In this document: positions 8,284 to 16,315 of the stretch, one piece after another
Layout: every line of letters starts with the position of its first letter
How positions within the stretch are numbered: position 1 is the first letter of the stretch
Assembly (NCBI GenBank): GCA_964546935.1
Contig: CAZJLJ010000041.1
Span: forward strand, 1 to 26,192
DNA: 26,192 bases
Reading direction: 5' to 3'
Source of the DNA: JALYTY01 sp964546935
GTDB lineage: Bacteria; Vulcanimicrobiota; Vulcanimicrobiia; Vulcanimicrobiales; Vulcanimicrobiaceae
Translations under genes and position numbers: made by a program
The notes under the pieces: model-generated
What the model was told of the DNA's origin: nothing
Database searches by the model: none
Seen by the model: the letters and a program-made list of their open reading frames with translations, nothing else

Positions 8284-9128
8284 GCGATCCGAACCGTGTT
8301 GCGAAGCACGCCGATCTTCGCGATCTCGACCTCCATAACGTCGCCGTCCTTCAAAAACTCCGGAGGCGTTCGTGCGAAGCCAACGCCTTCCGGCGTTCCG
8401 GTCGCGATAACGTCGCCCGGCAGAAGCGTCATGCCTTTCGAAAGTTCCGCAATGAGGCGCGGAATGTGGAAGATTACATTTCCGGTGTTGCTGTGTTGCT
8501 TTTCAACGCCGTTCAAGCGAAACGAGATCTCGAGTGCGTGAGGATCGCCCAGTTCGTCGGCGGAAACGATCCAAGGCCCAATGGGACCGCAATCGTCTAG
8601 ACTCTTTCCTTTGAACCACTGCAGATGCGCGCGTTGTAAATCGCGTGCCGTTACGTCGTTAAAGCAGGTGTAACCGAAGACGACCGACATCGCTTCTTTT
8701 TCGGAGACGTCTTTGCAGCGCGCACCGATTACAACCGCGAGCTCAGCTTCAAAGTCGTATTGCGAAGAGACCCGTGCCTCCAAATGCAATGAAGCATCGG
8801 GGCCCGCGATCGCGGTCGGCGCCTTCGTAAAAAACGTGGGTACGTCCGGCAAATTCAGCTCGCGTCCAAGCGCTTTCGCGCCCTCCTTCGCGTGCTCCAA
8901 GTAATTTCGTCCCACGCAGAAGACATTACGGTGCGGACGAATGGGCGCATCGAGTTTTGCGTTTGCGAGCGGAATCAAAGAATCGCCGGTGTGATAGGCG
9001 ATTCTCTCGTGCGGCGCAAGCGAAACGTACTCCAACATCGAGTGCGTATTGATAAGCCGGATCCCGTCGCTTTCAATAACGCCGGGATGCACGCGGCCGT
9101 CGGCCGCTACGTAACTGACGAAACGCAT
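8280..9128 (-). CDS. Fumarylacetoacetate hydrolase (FAH) family protein
   Basis: A metal-dependent enzyme of the FAH superfamily, whose members cleave or decarboxylate beta-keto and oxo acids (acylpyruvases, oxaloacetate decarboxylases, hydroxy-oxo-dioate isomerases). The small N-terminal domain covers about residues 1-65. The catalytic domain shows FCVGRNYLEHAKE, FFTKAPTAIAGPDA, YDFEAELAVVIGA with metal-ligand glutamates, and FNDVTARDLQ with the following metal-ligand Asp. WFKGKSLDDCGPIGPWIV and GDVIATGTPEGVG complete the set. At 282 residues it is a normal length. The substrate cannot be told from sequence, and no aromatic-degradation genes are nearby. There is no clear Shine-Dalgarno before the ATG at 9128. 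A TATAGT lies only 7-13 bases upstream. Confidence 0.9.
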   Translation of the reverse strand: MRFVSYVAADGRVHPGVIESDGIRLINTHSMLEYVSLAPHERIAYHTGDSLIPLANAKLDAPIRPHRNVFCVGRNYLEHAKEGAKALGRELNLPDVPTFFTKAPTAIAGPDASLHLEARVSSQYDFEAELAVVIGARCKDVSEKEAMSVVFGYTCFNDVTARDLQRAHLQWFKGKSLDDCGPIGPWIVSADELGDPHALEISFRLNGVEKQHSNTGNVIFHIPRLIAELSKGMTLLPGDVIATGTPEGVGFARTPPEFLKDGDVMEVEIAKIGVLRNTVRIA

Positions 9129-9141
9129 TGGCGCTACTATA

Positions 9142-9357
9142 TCATTGCTTGCGCTTAGTGAAGTGCCACATTTCGCAATACCGGCAGCGATAGACCGAAA
9201 GCACGCCGGCCATGCCGTTCATCAGCATGACCGATTTTGCGTGCTCTTCAGACGGATAGGCGTCTTTCCCGGTGCAGCTGCGCGCGGGGCCGCCGTCATC
9301 CACCAAAAATGAAGGCAGCGGTGCGGGACGCTTAGGGGTGTGGCGTCGGCGAGCCAA
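9142..9357 (-). CDS. Small zinc-ribbon-like protein
   Basis: A 71-residue basic protein. Its C-terminal part, YRCRYCEMWHFTKRK, matches a CxxC-x-x-WH pattern found in many small uncharacterised proteins. It is preceded by KDAYPSEEHAKSVM, a helix typical of these. A single CxxC plus the His and an upstream Cys (SCTGKDAYPS) could hold one zinc ion, but this is inference. The frame opens with a TTG at 9357 that has no clear Shine-Dalgarno, so the start is uncertain. It overlaps the secreted-protein gene upstream by 26 bases and ends 13 bases before the FAH gene. It may be a nucleic-acid-binding protein. Confidence 0.5.
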   Translation of the reverse strand: MARRRHTPKRPAPLPSFLVDDGGPARSCTGKDAYPSEEHAKSVMLMNGMAGVLSVYRCRYCEMWHFTKRKQ

Positions 9358-9826
9358 TGATTTGATCGAGCGGAGGAAGCTTCTCTCCGTGTGCCTCTTT
9401 GTTCGCGATGCCCATCATCTGAGTGGCGGCGCCTTCTTTATCGCCCCAATTGCCGCCGGCGGACACGAGCGCCACTTCGCGACGAACTTTCTTCGAGGCC
9501 GGGTCGTAGTCGTAGGTGACTTTGTAGAGGCCGACTTCGGCGGATCCATCGGGACGGCGAATCCACATCTGCAGGACGTTGCCGTAGGTTTGCGCGTTGA
9601 ACGAGAGCACTTTGCACGACTTGCCCGACTTTACGCGCACGACCTGGCCCTTTTTGTTTACCTCGACGACGAACTCGGTGTGGAGTTTTTGCGTGGGGTA
9701 GTGCGGGGCCGGAACAGTGACGTGTTTGGTTGCGGCCGCATTTGGCGCCGGCGTAGCAGCAAACGCCGGTGGCGCTAGGGCAAGAACGATGGTTGCGAGC
9801 GTGAACGCTCGTGCTGCTCTGGTCAT
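9332..9826 (-). CDS. Secreted protein of unknown function
   Basis: A 164-residue protein with a clear Sec signal peptide (MTRAARAFTLATIVLALAPPAFA, probable cleavage after AFA). The open frame continues upstream to 9868, but I place the start at ATG 9826. The signal peptide begins there, and AGGATAGGA lies a suitable distance upstream. After an Ala/Pro-rich stretch the mature part contains EFVVEVNKKGQVVRVKSGKSC and a segment ending QMWIRRPDG. This faintly recalls the beta-alpha-beta layout of TonB C-terminal domains, but the match is too weak to name. The rest is charged and beta-rich. It is the first gene of the long minus-strand run that leads to pntB and nat. Confidence 0.65.
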   Translation of the reverse strand: MTRAARAFTLATIVLALAPPAFAATPAPNAAATKHVTVPAPHYPTQKLHTEFVVEVNKKGQVVRVKSGKSCKVLSFNAQTYGNVLQMWIRRPDGSAEVGLYKVTYDYDPASKKVRREVALVSAGGNWGDKEGAATQMMGIANKEAHGEKLPPLDQIIGSPTPHP

Positions 9827-9869
9827 ATAGTGTCCTATCCTACTCAAGCGGGCGCCAGGCCGGCGCATA

Positions 9870-9888
9870 GCGTTTTTTTAGGAAACGC
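9870..9888. other. Small inverted repeat in a divergent intergenic region
   Basis: GCGTTT at 9870-9875 pairs with AAACGC at 9883-9888 around a seven-base loop. It sits in the 132-base gap between two divergent genes (starts 9826 minus and 9959 plus), where both promoters should lie. It may be an operator or a transcript leader hairpin. I could not assign convincing -35/-10 pairs to either gene. Confidence 0.3.
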
Positions 9889-9958
9889 ATAAAGAGGAAA
9901 AATCGTCGTTACCCGGCGGCGGGGTGCTGCCCTGCTACGGTCGAAGGCGGCGTAGTTG

Positions 9959-12316
9959 ATGCTCGTATTTCGTTCCGTTCTTGCGACGGTGCTCGCTGCC
10001 GCAATTCTCGTAGCCCCGGCCTCCGCTGCACGCCCTATCGTCGACTTACACAAGCTCGACGCTTACTTTGCGCTCTTCGCTAGCGACTCTAATGTGCCGT
10101 GGAAACCCACGACGGTGCGCCTCGATACGTACTCGAGCGCACCGGTCCAGTTCTCGGTCTACGCCGTCGATCCGGGCGACGTGCTGACCGCCGGCTCGAA
10201 TGCGCGTCCGCGAGCGATCGACACGCGTAGACGCCGGCCGGTAGCAACATTCAGCTTCGCACCTCCCGGAGGCTATCAATTCCAGTCTAATGTCGTGGCT
10301 GTGCCGCTCGGTTCGCGCGAAGGGTTCTTCGTCGTCGAAGCGCGGCGTGGCGACGTCGGCGAGCAGGTGTGGATCAACCGCACGCGAGTGGGGTTGATAA
10401 CGAAAGAAACGCCGGGCGAATTGGTGATCTATGGAGCAGATTTAGGAACGGGACGCGCAATCTCGAACATGCGCATTTCACTGTTGCGTGGCAGTGCCTT
10501 CATCGACCGCCTCACCGACACTCATGGTGTGGTGCGTTGGAACAAAAATCCGAGACCGGTCTTTGCTCTGGCACAGTGGGGTGAGAGCTGGGCCTTCACG
10601 TCGCTGTTACCGCAAGCGCCTTTACCAAACACGATCGTCGGCGTTCGCACCGACACCGCGGTCGTTCATGCCGGTGAGACCGTTCACGTCGTCGGATTTG
10701 CGAGAATGCGGCAAAGCGGAACGTTGAAGCCTGCGCGCGGGACGGCGACCGTAACGATGCGTCTCGGCGGTACTCTATCGGCGCAAGCCAGTGCACCGCT
10801 CGACGGCGCCGGCGCTTTCAACGCGGTTTTGACTGTGCCGCCGGATGCGCGTGCGGGCGATTATGCATTGCTGGCGCAAGTCGACGGCGGCGTAGGCGGT
10901 GCAACGGTTCACGTCGACGCAAACGCCAACGGACTGGTACTGAATGTTGCGGCCGCATGCGAAGCGTCGTGCGATCCCAACGCGAACGTTCCGGTACAAA
11001 TCACGGCCTCGCGCGCCGGCATGCGCGTTCATGCCGTGGTTATTCGTTCGCCGCACGTGTTCGTCGGTTACACTCCCGTAACAACGCCGTGGGGAACCTC
11101 GAAATGGGTCGACACGATGGTGACGACCGATAGCGACGGGCACGCGACAATTGAAGTGCCGCATCCCACCGACGGCCTTGCGTCGACGTACGGCGTTGAA
11201 GTGGAATCGGGCGGCGCAACCGCGGATACGCGAATCGTCGTACCCACCGCACGTGTCGCCGTGCGGTTGCAGCTCGATCGCTCGGAACAAACCATCGGCA
11301 CTCCCGTTAATTTCGACGTCTATGTGAACGAAGTCGGAAGCGGCAAACCTCTTATGGACGCAACCGTGACGGCGCAACTTTCCCACGGACCCTCAGTGCA
11401 GCAACAACAATTGCATCTGGACGCAAACGGACACGCGCACGGTGCGTTCACGTCGCCGCAATACGGAACGAATTTGATCCTCGCATCGGTCAATGAGGAA
11501 GGGCATCAAGCTCAAGACGCCGGTCAGATCGACATCGGTTCGCAAGCGTCGCGAGACACAAGCGATGCAGGCAGCGCTAATGCACACATTTCGCTGGACC
11601 GCAACGTGTACCACACCGGAGAAGAGGTGCATGCCGGCGCATCGCTTCCGGGCGCTTCAGGGGAAGCATTCGTAACGCTGGAGAGTGCGCTGGGCGTGCA
11701 AACAACGGTCGTCGCTTCAAACGGCGGCCATGCCGAGGGCCAATTCCGCGTTAGCGATGCTCCGGGCGATCTGCGAGTTGGCGCTGCATTCGTGCATGAC
11801 GGCGCAATCGAATGGACGAGCGTTCCATTGGAAGTCGACGCTCCCGGCCGTCCCCAGTTCGTCCCGCTAACATTGGACCACACCGAGTTTGCGCCCGGCT
11901 CGTCAACCACGGTTTCGTTGCGCGACACGCGCCCTGGGCCGGGAACGATGGTCGTGCGCATTAGCCGCGGAGCGCCGTCCGGCAGCGCGCTTTTCGATAC
12001 GGCGCCTTCGTTGCTTGCGGTCGGTCTTGCAGCTACCGAGATTAGCGCACCGTCCGGTCAAACGTGGCATCCTTGGGTGGATTCCACGGGCGATCATGCA
12101 CAAGTCATCGGGTTCGAGCGGCGCGGAACACCGCCGCAAGATTTGACGCTTGCACAAGCGCAGACGCAAGCCATCTCGTGGAACGTCGTGCGAGACGACG
12201 GCGCACCGCTTTCGGTGCAACTTCCGTTGGCCCGCGGGCGGTATACGCTCTCGGTGCTAAAGATCTCCGACGATGGCCGCGTAACCGCCGGCTCATCTGC
12301 AATTGTGGTGCAATAG
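9959..12316 (+). CDS. Secreted macroglobulin-domain protein (alpha-2-macroglobulin-like, no thioester)
   Basis: A 785-residue exported protein with a signal peptide ending APASAA. Several Ig-like beta-sandwich domains are recognisable by the opening pattern of macroglobulin domains. These are DTAVVHAGETVHVVGFARM at about residue 229 (MG2-like), LDRSEQTIGTPVNFDVYVN at about 438, LDRNVYHTGEEVHAGASLP at about 543, and LDHTEFAPGSSTTVSL at about 638. In bacterial alpha-2-macroglobulins such domains precede a bait region and a GCGEQ thioester, with a total of about 1,600 residues or more. Here the protein stops before that point and no thioester motif is present. An ATG at 9959 follows an in-frame TTG at 9956, and GAAGGCGG lies upstream. 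Its stop overlaps the polA GTG as TAGTG. The function is unknown; surface structure or protease interaction is possible. Confidence 0.7.
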   Translation: MLVFRSVLATVLAAAILVAPASAARPIVDLHKLDAYFALFASDSNVPWKPTTVRLDTYSSAPVQFSVYAVDPGDVLTAGSNARPRAIDTRRRRPVATFSFAPPGGYQFQSNVVAVPLGSREGFFVVEARRGDVGEQVWINRTRVGLITKETPGELVIYGADLGTGRAISNMRISLLRGSAFIDRLTDTHGVVRWNKNPRPVFALAQWGESWAFTSLLPQAPLPNTIVGVRTDTAVVHAGETVHVVGFARMRQSGTLKPARGTATVTMRLGGTLSAQASAPLDGAGAFNAVLTVPPDARAGDYALLAQVDGGVGGATVHVDANANGLVLNVAAACEASCDPNANVPVQITASRAGMRVHAVVIRSPHVFVGYTPVTTPWGTSKWVDTMVTTDSDGHATIEVPHPTDGLASTYGVEVESGGATADTRIVVPTARVAVRLQLDRSEQTIGTPVNFDVYVNEVGSGKPLMDATVTAQLSHGPSVQQQQLHLDANGHAHGAFTSPQYGTNLILASVNEEGHQAQDAGQIDIGSQASRDTSDAGSANAHISLDRNVYHTGEEVHAGASLPGASGEAFVTLESALGVQTTVVASNGGHAEGQFRVSDAPGDLRVGAAFVHDGAIEWTSVPLEVDAPGRPQFVPLTLDHTEFAPGSSTTVSLRDTRPGPGTMVVRISRGAPSGSALFDTAPSLLAVGLAATEISAPSGQTWHPWVDSTGDHAQVIGFERRGTPPQDLTLAQAQTQAISWNVVRDDGAPLSVQLPLARGRYTLSVLKISDDGRVTAGSSAIVVQ

Positions 12317-14955
12317 TGGCGAAAGCAAAGCCCAAACCGGGCTCGGCGCGTTTAATGCTGCTCGATACGTATGGACTCGTGTATCGGGCTTTCTTTGCGT
12401 TGCCCCCGTTAACAACCACTAAAGGCATGCCGATCAACGCGGTTTACGGCTTTACGATGATGCTCAACAAGCTCATCACGGATGAGAAGCCGACCCATAT
12501 TATCGCCGCTTTCGATAAGGGCAAACCCGCTGCACGCGTTGCGCTCTACGACCAGTACAAGGCGCAGCGCGATGCGATGCCAGACGATTTACGAAGCCAG
12601 TTTGCACTCGTGCGGCAAGTTTTAGGCGTGCATAAGATCCCCGTCGTCGAAATCGAGGGGCAAGAAGCCGACGACGTGATTGCGACCCTTGCGCAGCAGG
12701 CGGAACTTGCCGGCGAAGAGACGCTCGTAGTGACAGGTGATCTTGACTTGTTGCAAATCGTCGATCAAAAAACGACGGTCTTGACGACGCGCCGTGGCAT
12801 TACCGACCTCGGGCGGTATAACCCGCCGGCGGTTTTCGAACGCTTCGAGTTGGAGCCGCGGCAATTACCCGATTATCGCGGATTGAAAGGCGATCCGTCG
12901 GACAATCTGCCGGGCATTCCGGGCGTCGGCGAAAAGACCGCGATCAAACTCGTGAAGGCAGCGGGTTCGCTAGACGAACTCGTCGCGAATCCGTCGCTCG
13001 CCGGTTCTCCGAAGCTGCAAAAGCTAATTGAAGAATATGGGACCCGCGCGCAGACGTATCGCGATGTTTCGGTTATCCGGCGCGATTTACCGATCGACCT
13101 GGATTGGGAGAGCTCGGCCTATAGCGCACCGGTAGACGGCGAACTTTATCGTTTGTACTCCGAGCTCGAGTTCAAAACGCTGCTCGCAAAATTGCAGCCG
13201 CCGGTTGACGATTTGCCGCTTTTCGATACGGAGTCACGCCTTCAGGGCAAGTACCGCTCTTACGTAGCGTCGGTCGATCCTCCCGAGTTCGAGAAACTCG
13301 GTGAAGAATTGCAAGGCCTTACGAACGCAGAACACGTGGCCATTGTCCTTCGCGGCGACGATGTCGGCGTTACCGGCGCAGTCGGTGCAGGCGTCGCGTT
13401 CACGCAAAGCAGCTTGAAGCACGCAGAAGTCCGTGAGGGCCTGAGCGCTGCGTTAGCCGGAACCGACCGCGTCGTAGCATACGATGCGAAACGCGTCATG
13501 CACGTGTTGCGCGAAGCGTCGATTCCGCACGATCGGTTCGACTGCGATCCGATGATTGCAGCGCACCTGCTCAATCCGTCCCGTACCTTCGCCCAGCTCA
13601 CGGATGCTGCCGGGGAGGTGTTGCGCAGCGGCGTTCACGACGAGGCGGCCGCGTATGCCGATGCGGCGCTGCAAATTGCGTTGAAGGCGCGTACGGCGCT
13701 TGAAGAGCGCGATCAGCTGGCGCTTTACGAAGATGTTGAAGTACCGCTTGCTCCGATTCTCGCAAAAATGGAAGCCGCCGGTGTCGCGATCGACACGCGC
13801 GAGCTTCGGGTGATCGGTGAAGAAATCGATGTAGCGATTGCACGCCTGCAAAAGCACATCTACGATTTTGCCGGCGAAGAGTTTAACATCGGCTCGCCGA
13901 TGCAACTCGGTAATATCTTGTTCGGAAAACTGCAGATTCCAGGCGGAAAGAAGAACAAAACCGGCTGGGCAACCGGCGTGGAAGTGTTGCAAGGGCTTGC
14001 GCGTGAGTATCCAATCGCACAGCTGGTGCTCGATTGGCGCGAAGTTACCAAGTTGAAGAACACCTACGTCGACGTGATTCCGCAGCTCATCGACCCGCGC
14101 GATAACCGGCTGCACACGGTCTTCAATCAAACCGCAACAGCGACCGGACGGCTTTCTTCAACCAATCCGAATCTGCAAAACATTCCGGTGCGCGGCGATC
14201 TTGGCCGTCGCATTCGACGCGCTTTCGTTGCTAAGAACGACGATTACGTGTTGCTGGCAGCCGACTACAGCCAAATCGAACTCCGATTAATGGCGCATCT
14301 TTCCGGCGACGAAGCGATGCGAACCGCGTTCGAGGAAGGCCAGGATATTCACGACTTCACCGCCCGGCAAATCTTCGAGGTGCCGCCCGGCGAGACGGTC
14401 GACGGCAATCAACGCCGCATGGCGAAGAGCGTAAATTTCGGTTTGCTCTACGGGATGTCGGATTTCGGCCTGGCTCAGCGTTTGGAGATCGGTCGCGCCG
14501 AAGCAAAGGAAATCACGGCCGCGTACTTCGCGCGTTTTCCGTCGGTGCGGGCGTACATTCAACGTACGCTTGAAGAGGGACGCCGCAACGGCTACGTGGC
14601 GACCATTCTCGGCCGGCGTCGATACATGCCGGCGCTAGCGTCGAGCAATTACATGTTGCGTTCGGCTGCGGAACGTGAAGCAACCAACGCGCCGCTCCAA
14701 GGGAGCGCCGCTGACCTAATGAAGCTCGCGATGGTTAAAATCGACCGGGCGCTCTCGGAATCGAAGCTCGATGCAACGATGCTTTTGCAGATTCATGATG
14801 AGTTGATTTTCGAAGTGCGCCGCAAGGACTTGCACGAGGTTGCGCATTTAGTGCGCAGCGAAATGGAAGGCGCGATCGCGCTTTGCGTGCCCCTCGAGGT
14901 CACGGTCAAGACGGGTCAAAACTGGTACGATGTAGAGGCGATGCCGGAGGTTTAA
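12316..14955 (+). CDS. polA: DNA polymerase I
   Basis: The repair and lagging-strand polymerase, 879 residues. The N-terminal 5'-3' exonuclease (FEN) domain, about 1-290, shows LMLLDTYGLVYRAFFALP, EADDVIATLA, VTGDLDLLQIVD and GDPSDNLPGIPGVGEKTA. The middle domain at about 310-480 keeps the RNase-D-like position but lacks recognisable proofreading motifs. The C-terminal polymerase domain has motif A (ADYSQIELRLMAH), motif B (RRMAKSVNFGLLYG) and motif C (LQIHDELIFEV). The open frame runs back to 12064, but that part lies inside the previous gene in another frame. The true start is GTG 12316, giving VAKAKPKPGSARLMLLDTYG and a one-base TAGTG overlap with the macroglobulin-like gene. Confidence 0.98.
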   Translation: MAKAKPKPGSARLMLLDTYGLVYRAFFALPPLTTTKGMPINAVYGFTMMLNKLITDEKPTHIIAAFDKGKPAARVALYDQYKAQRDAMPDDLRSQFALVRQVLGVHKIPVVEIEGQEADDVIATLAQQAELAGEETLVVTGDLDLLQIVDQKTTVLTTRRGITDLGRYNPPAVFERFELEPRQLPDYRGLKGDPSDNLPGIPGVGEKTAIKLVKAAGSLDELVANPSLAGSPKLQKLIEEYGTRAQTYRDVSVIRRDLPIDLDWESSAYSAPVDGELYRLYSELEFKTLLAKLQPPVDDLPLFDTESRLQGKYRSYVASVDPPEFEKLGEELQGLTNAEHVAIVLRGDDVGVTGAVGAGVAFTQSSLKHAEVREGLSAALAGTDRVVAYDAKRVMHVLREASIPHDRFDCDPMIAAHLLNPSRTFAQLTDAAGEVLRSGVHDEAAAYADAALQIALKARTALEERDQLALYEDVEVPLAPILAKMEAAGVAIDTRELRVIGEEIDVAIARLQKHIYDFAGEEFNIGSPMQLGNILFGKLQIPGGKKNKTGWATGVEVLQGLAREYPIAQLVLDWREVTKLKNTYVDVIPQLIDPRDNRLHTVFNQTATATGRLSSTNPNLQNIPVRGDLGRRIRRAFVAKNDDYVLLAADYSQIELRLMAHLSGDEAMRTAFEEGQDIHDFTARQIFEVPPGETVDGNQRRMAKSVNFGLLYGMSDFGLAQRLEIGRAEAKEITAAYFARFPSVRAYIQRTLEEGRRNGYVATILGRRRYMPALASSNYMLRSAAEREATNAPLQGSAADLMKLAMVKIDRALSESKLDATMLLQIHDELIFEVRRKDLHEVAHLVRSEMEGAIALCVPLEVTVKTGQNWYDVEAMPEV
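14946..14950 (+). promoter_or_regulatory. Shine-Dalgarno GGAGG at the polA/DUF2079 junction
   Basis: A GGAGG within the last codons of polA. Six bases later, one base after the polA stop, comes a CTG (14957) in frame with the DUF2079 gene. The first TTG in that frame (14975) is 24 bases away. The spacing favours CTG as the initiation codon. Confidence 0.5.
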
Positions 14956-14974
14956 GCTGCGCACGACGCTGCGA

Positions 14975-16315
14975 TTGCCGTATCCTCGTCCGCTTATCGC
15001 CGCGGCGTCGATCGTTGCGCTGATCTTGTTTGCATGCGCGGTTGTTCGCACGCTATTCTGGACCTACGGCGCCGACACCGGAACGTTCGCTATCGCGATT
15101 CAAAACGTTCCGCGAGGAATGTACGACCCTTTCGAACACTCGTCGCATTTTCGTTTCCACTGGTCGCCCATTTTGGCGGCACTCTATCCGCTGCTCGCGG
15201 TCGGACGAAGCGTCCTCGTTCTGCAGGTTTTGCAGATCCTGCTCGTCGTTGGGGCGGTGTTCGCGTATTATTCGTTGATCGAACCGTATCTCGGGCAAAC
15301 GCTCGCCCTGCGATGCGCGATTGTCGCATTACTTTATCCACCGCTTATTGCACTGGCGTTCTCGGAATTTCACGAGCTCGCGTTTGCGCCGGTTTTGACT
15401 TTGCTCGCGCTGCGCGCCGTTTCGTTGCGGAAGTGGGAATGGTACGCTCTTTTCGCCGTTCTGTTAAGTTGCGTTCGCGAAGACGTCGCACTGTTGACGG
15501 CGATCTTCGGGGCTGTGCTCTTGGTTCTCGGTTTTAGCCGCCGCGATCGCGCCTTTGTGACGGCCGGCGCGTCGACGATACTAGGCGAAGCGGTCGTGCT
15601 TTTCACCTACTTCGCGGCGGTGATTCCGCGGTTGGGCGGGTGGGCGCCGTCGGGGTTTTATAGCTATCCCTACCGCAACGGAATTTTGGCTGTCGCGCGT
15701 CAGATTTTAACTACCGGAAGGCTGACGTATTTTCTGGAAGTCGTCGTTCCGCTTGCATTTCTCCCGCTTCTTACACCATGGTTTTGGCTTGCAGTACCTG
15801 GGCTGGCGATCGTTTTGTTAGCGAACTCCGGCGAAGTTTGGCGTATGGGCATGCATTACGTCGCGCTATGGTTGCCCTGGGTTTTAGTAGCGATGGCGGC
15901 GAGCGTTGCACGCATTCGCGCGCGAGCCGGAGCAAATGCGGCAGTGCGTTGGGTGAACGTTGCAATGGTGATGTGCGCGCTGTTTCTCGTGTTTTTGAAT
16001 CCAACTCACGCCGCGCACTATTTGAGGCCGGGATACGCCGACATGCCGGCGGTACGACAGGTCTTAGCGTGCGTTCCGCACGATGGAACGCTCGGTACGC
16101 ACGACGAATGGTACGCGGCGATGGCATTTCAACATCCCGATGTAACGATCGGGGCGCCGCCGGATGCAACATATCTGTTGTTTGCCGACGACTATCCGAA
16201 CGCGGAGTTCCAAGCGAAAGTGCTTCCTCAGATCCGGCGCCAGGTTGCGGACCGGAGAATGAACGAACTTTGCCGCGCCGGCCGCGTTGCGGTCTACCGG
16301 AGAATCCAGCAGTGA
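14975..16315 (+). CDS. DUF2079 polytopic membrane protein
   Basis: A 446-residue membrane protein with about ten hydrophobic helices, beginning LIAAASIVALILFACAVVRTLF. The signature at about residues 28-60 (YGADTGTFAIAIQN, then HFRFHWSPILAALYPL) is typical of DUF2079. This family is related to dolichyl-phosphate-mannose mannosyltransferases and glycosyltransferase-C-fold proteins. FSEFHELAFAPVL and CVREDVALL fit the same family. The role is unknown; a lipid-linked sugar transfer function is only inference. The stop is overlapped by the next gene (GTGA). The start is uncertain. The conventional TTG 14975 has no close Shine-Dalgarno, while a CTG at 14957 sits six bases after GGAGG and would add six residues (LRTTLR). 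No ATG or GTG is available after the in-frame stop at 14933. Confidence 0.88.
   Translation: MPYPRPLIAAASIVALILFACAVVRTLFWTYGADTGTFAIAIQNVPRGMYDPFEHSSHFRFHWSPILAALYPLLAVGRSVLVLQVLQILLVVGAVFAYYSLIEPYLGQTLALRCAIVALLYPPLIALAFSEFHELAFAPVLTLLALRAVSLRKWEWYALFAVLLSCVREDVALLTAIFGAVLLVLGFSRRDRAFVTAGASTILGEAVVLFTYFAAVIPRLGGWAPSGFYSYPYRNGILAVARQILTTGRLTYFLEVVVPLAFLPLLTPWFWLAVPGLAIVLLANSGEVWRMGMHYVALWLPWVLVAMAASVARIRARAGANAAVRWVNVAMVMCALFLVFLNPTHAAHYLRPGYADMPAVRQVLACVPHDGTLGTHDEWYAAMAFQHPDVTIGAPPDATYLLFADDYPNAEFQAKVLPQIRRQVADRRMNELCRAGRVAVYRRIQQ

Noticed and set aside
9827..9868. Extended start of the secreted protein
   Set aside because: It would put 14 residues before a clear signal peptide; ATG 9826 has a good Shine-Dalgarno.
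9851..9888. GC-rich hairpin plus T-run as a terminator
   Set aside because: No plus-strand gene ends before it; it lies between divergent starts, so termination makes little sense.
12064..12315. In-frame extension of polA
   Set aside because: It overlaps the macroglobulin-like gene in another frame and is not PolA-like. GTG 12316 gives the normal N-terminus.
13220..13240. FDTES in PolA as an Exo I proofreading motif
   Set aside because: It lies in the linker just before the exonuclease-like fold, not at the position of the Exo I strand, and the other exonuclease motifs are absent.
13453..14130. 225-codon antisense open frame within polA
   Set aside because: It lies opposite conserved polA codons and has no recognisable domain; it is a shadow of GC-rich coding sequence.
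15778..16311. Long in-frame extension of the tandem DUF192 gene
   Set aside because: It lies entirely inside DUF2079 in another frame and codes low-complexity, Arg-rich sequence. The GTG at 16312 gives a signal peptide and a GTGA overlap.
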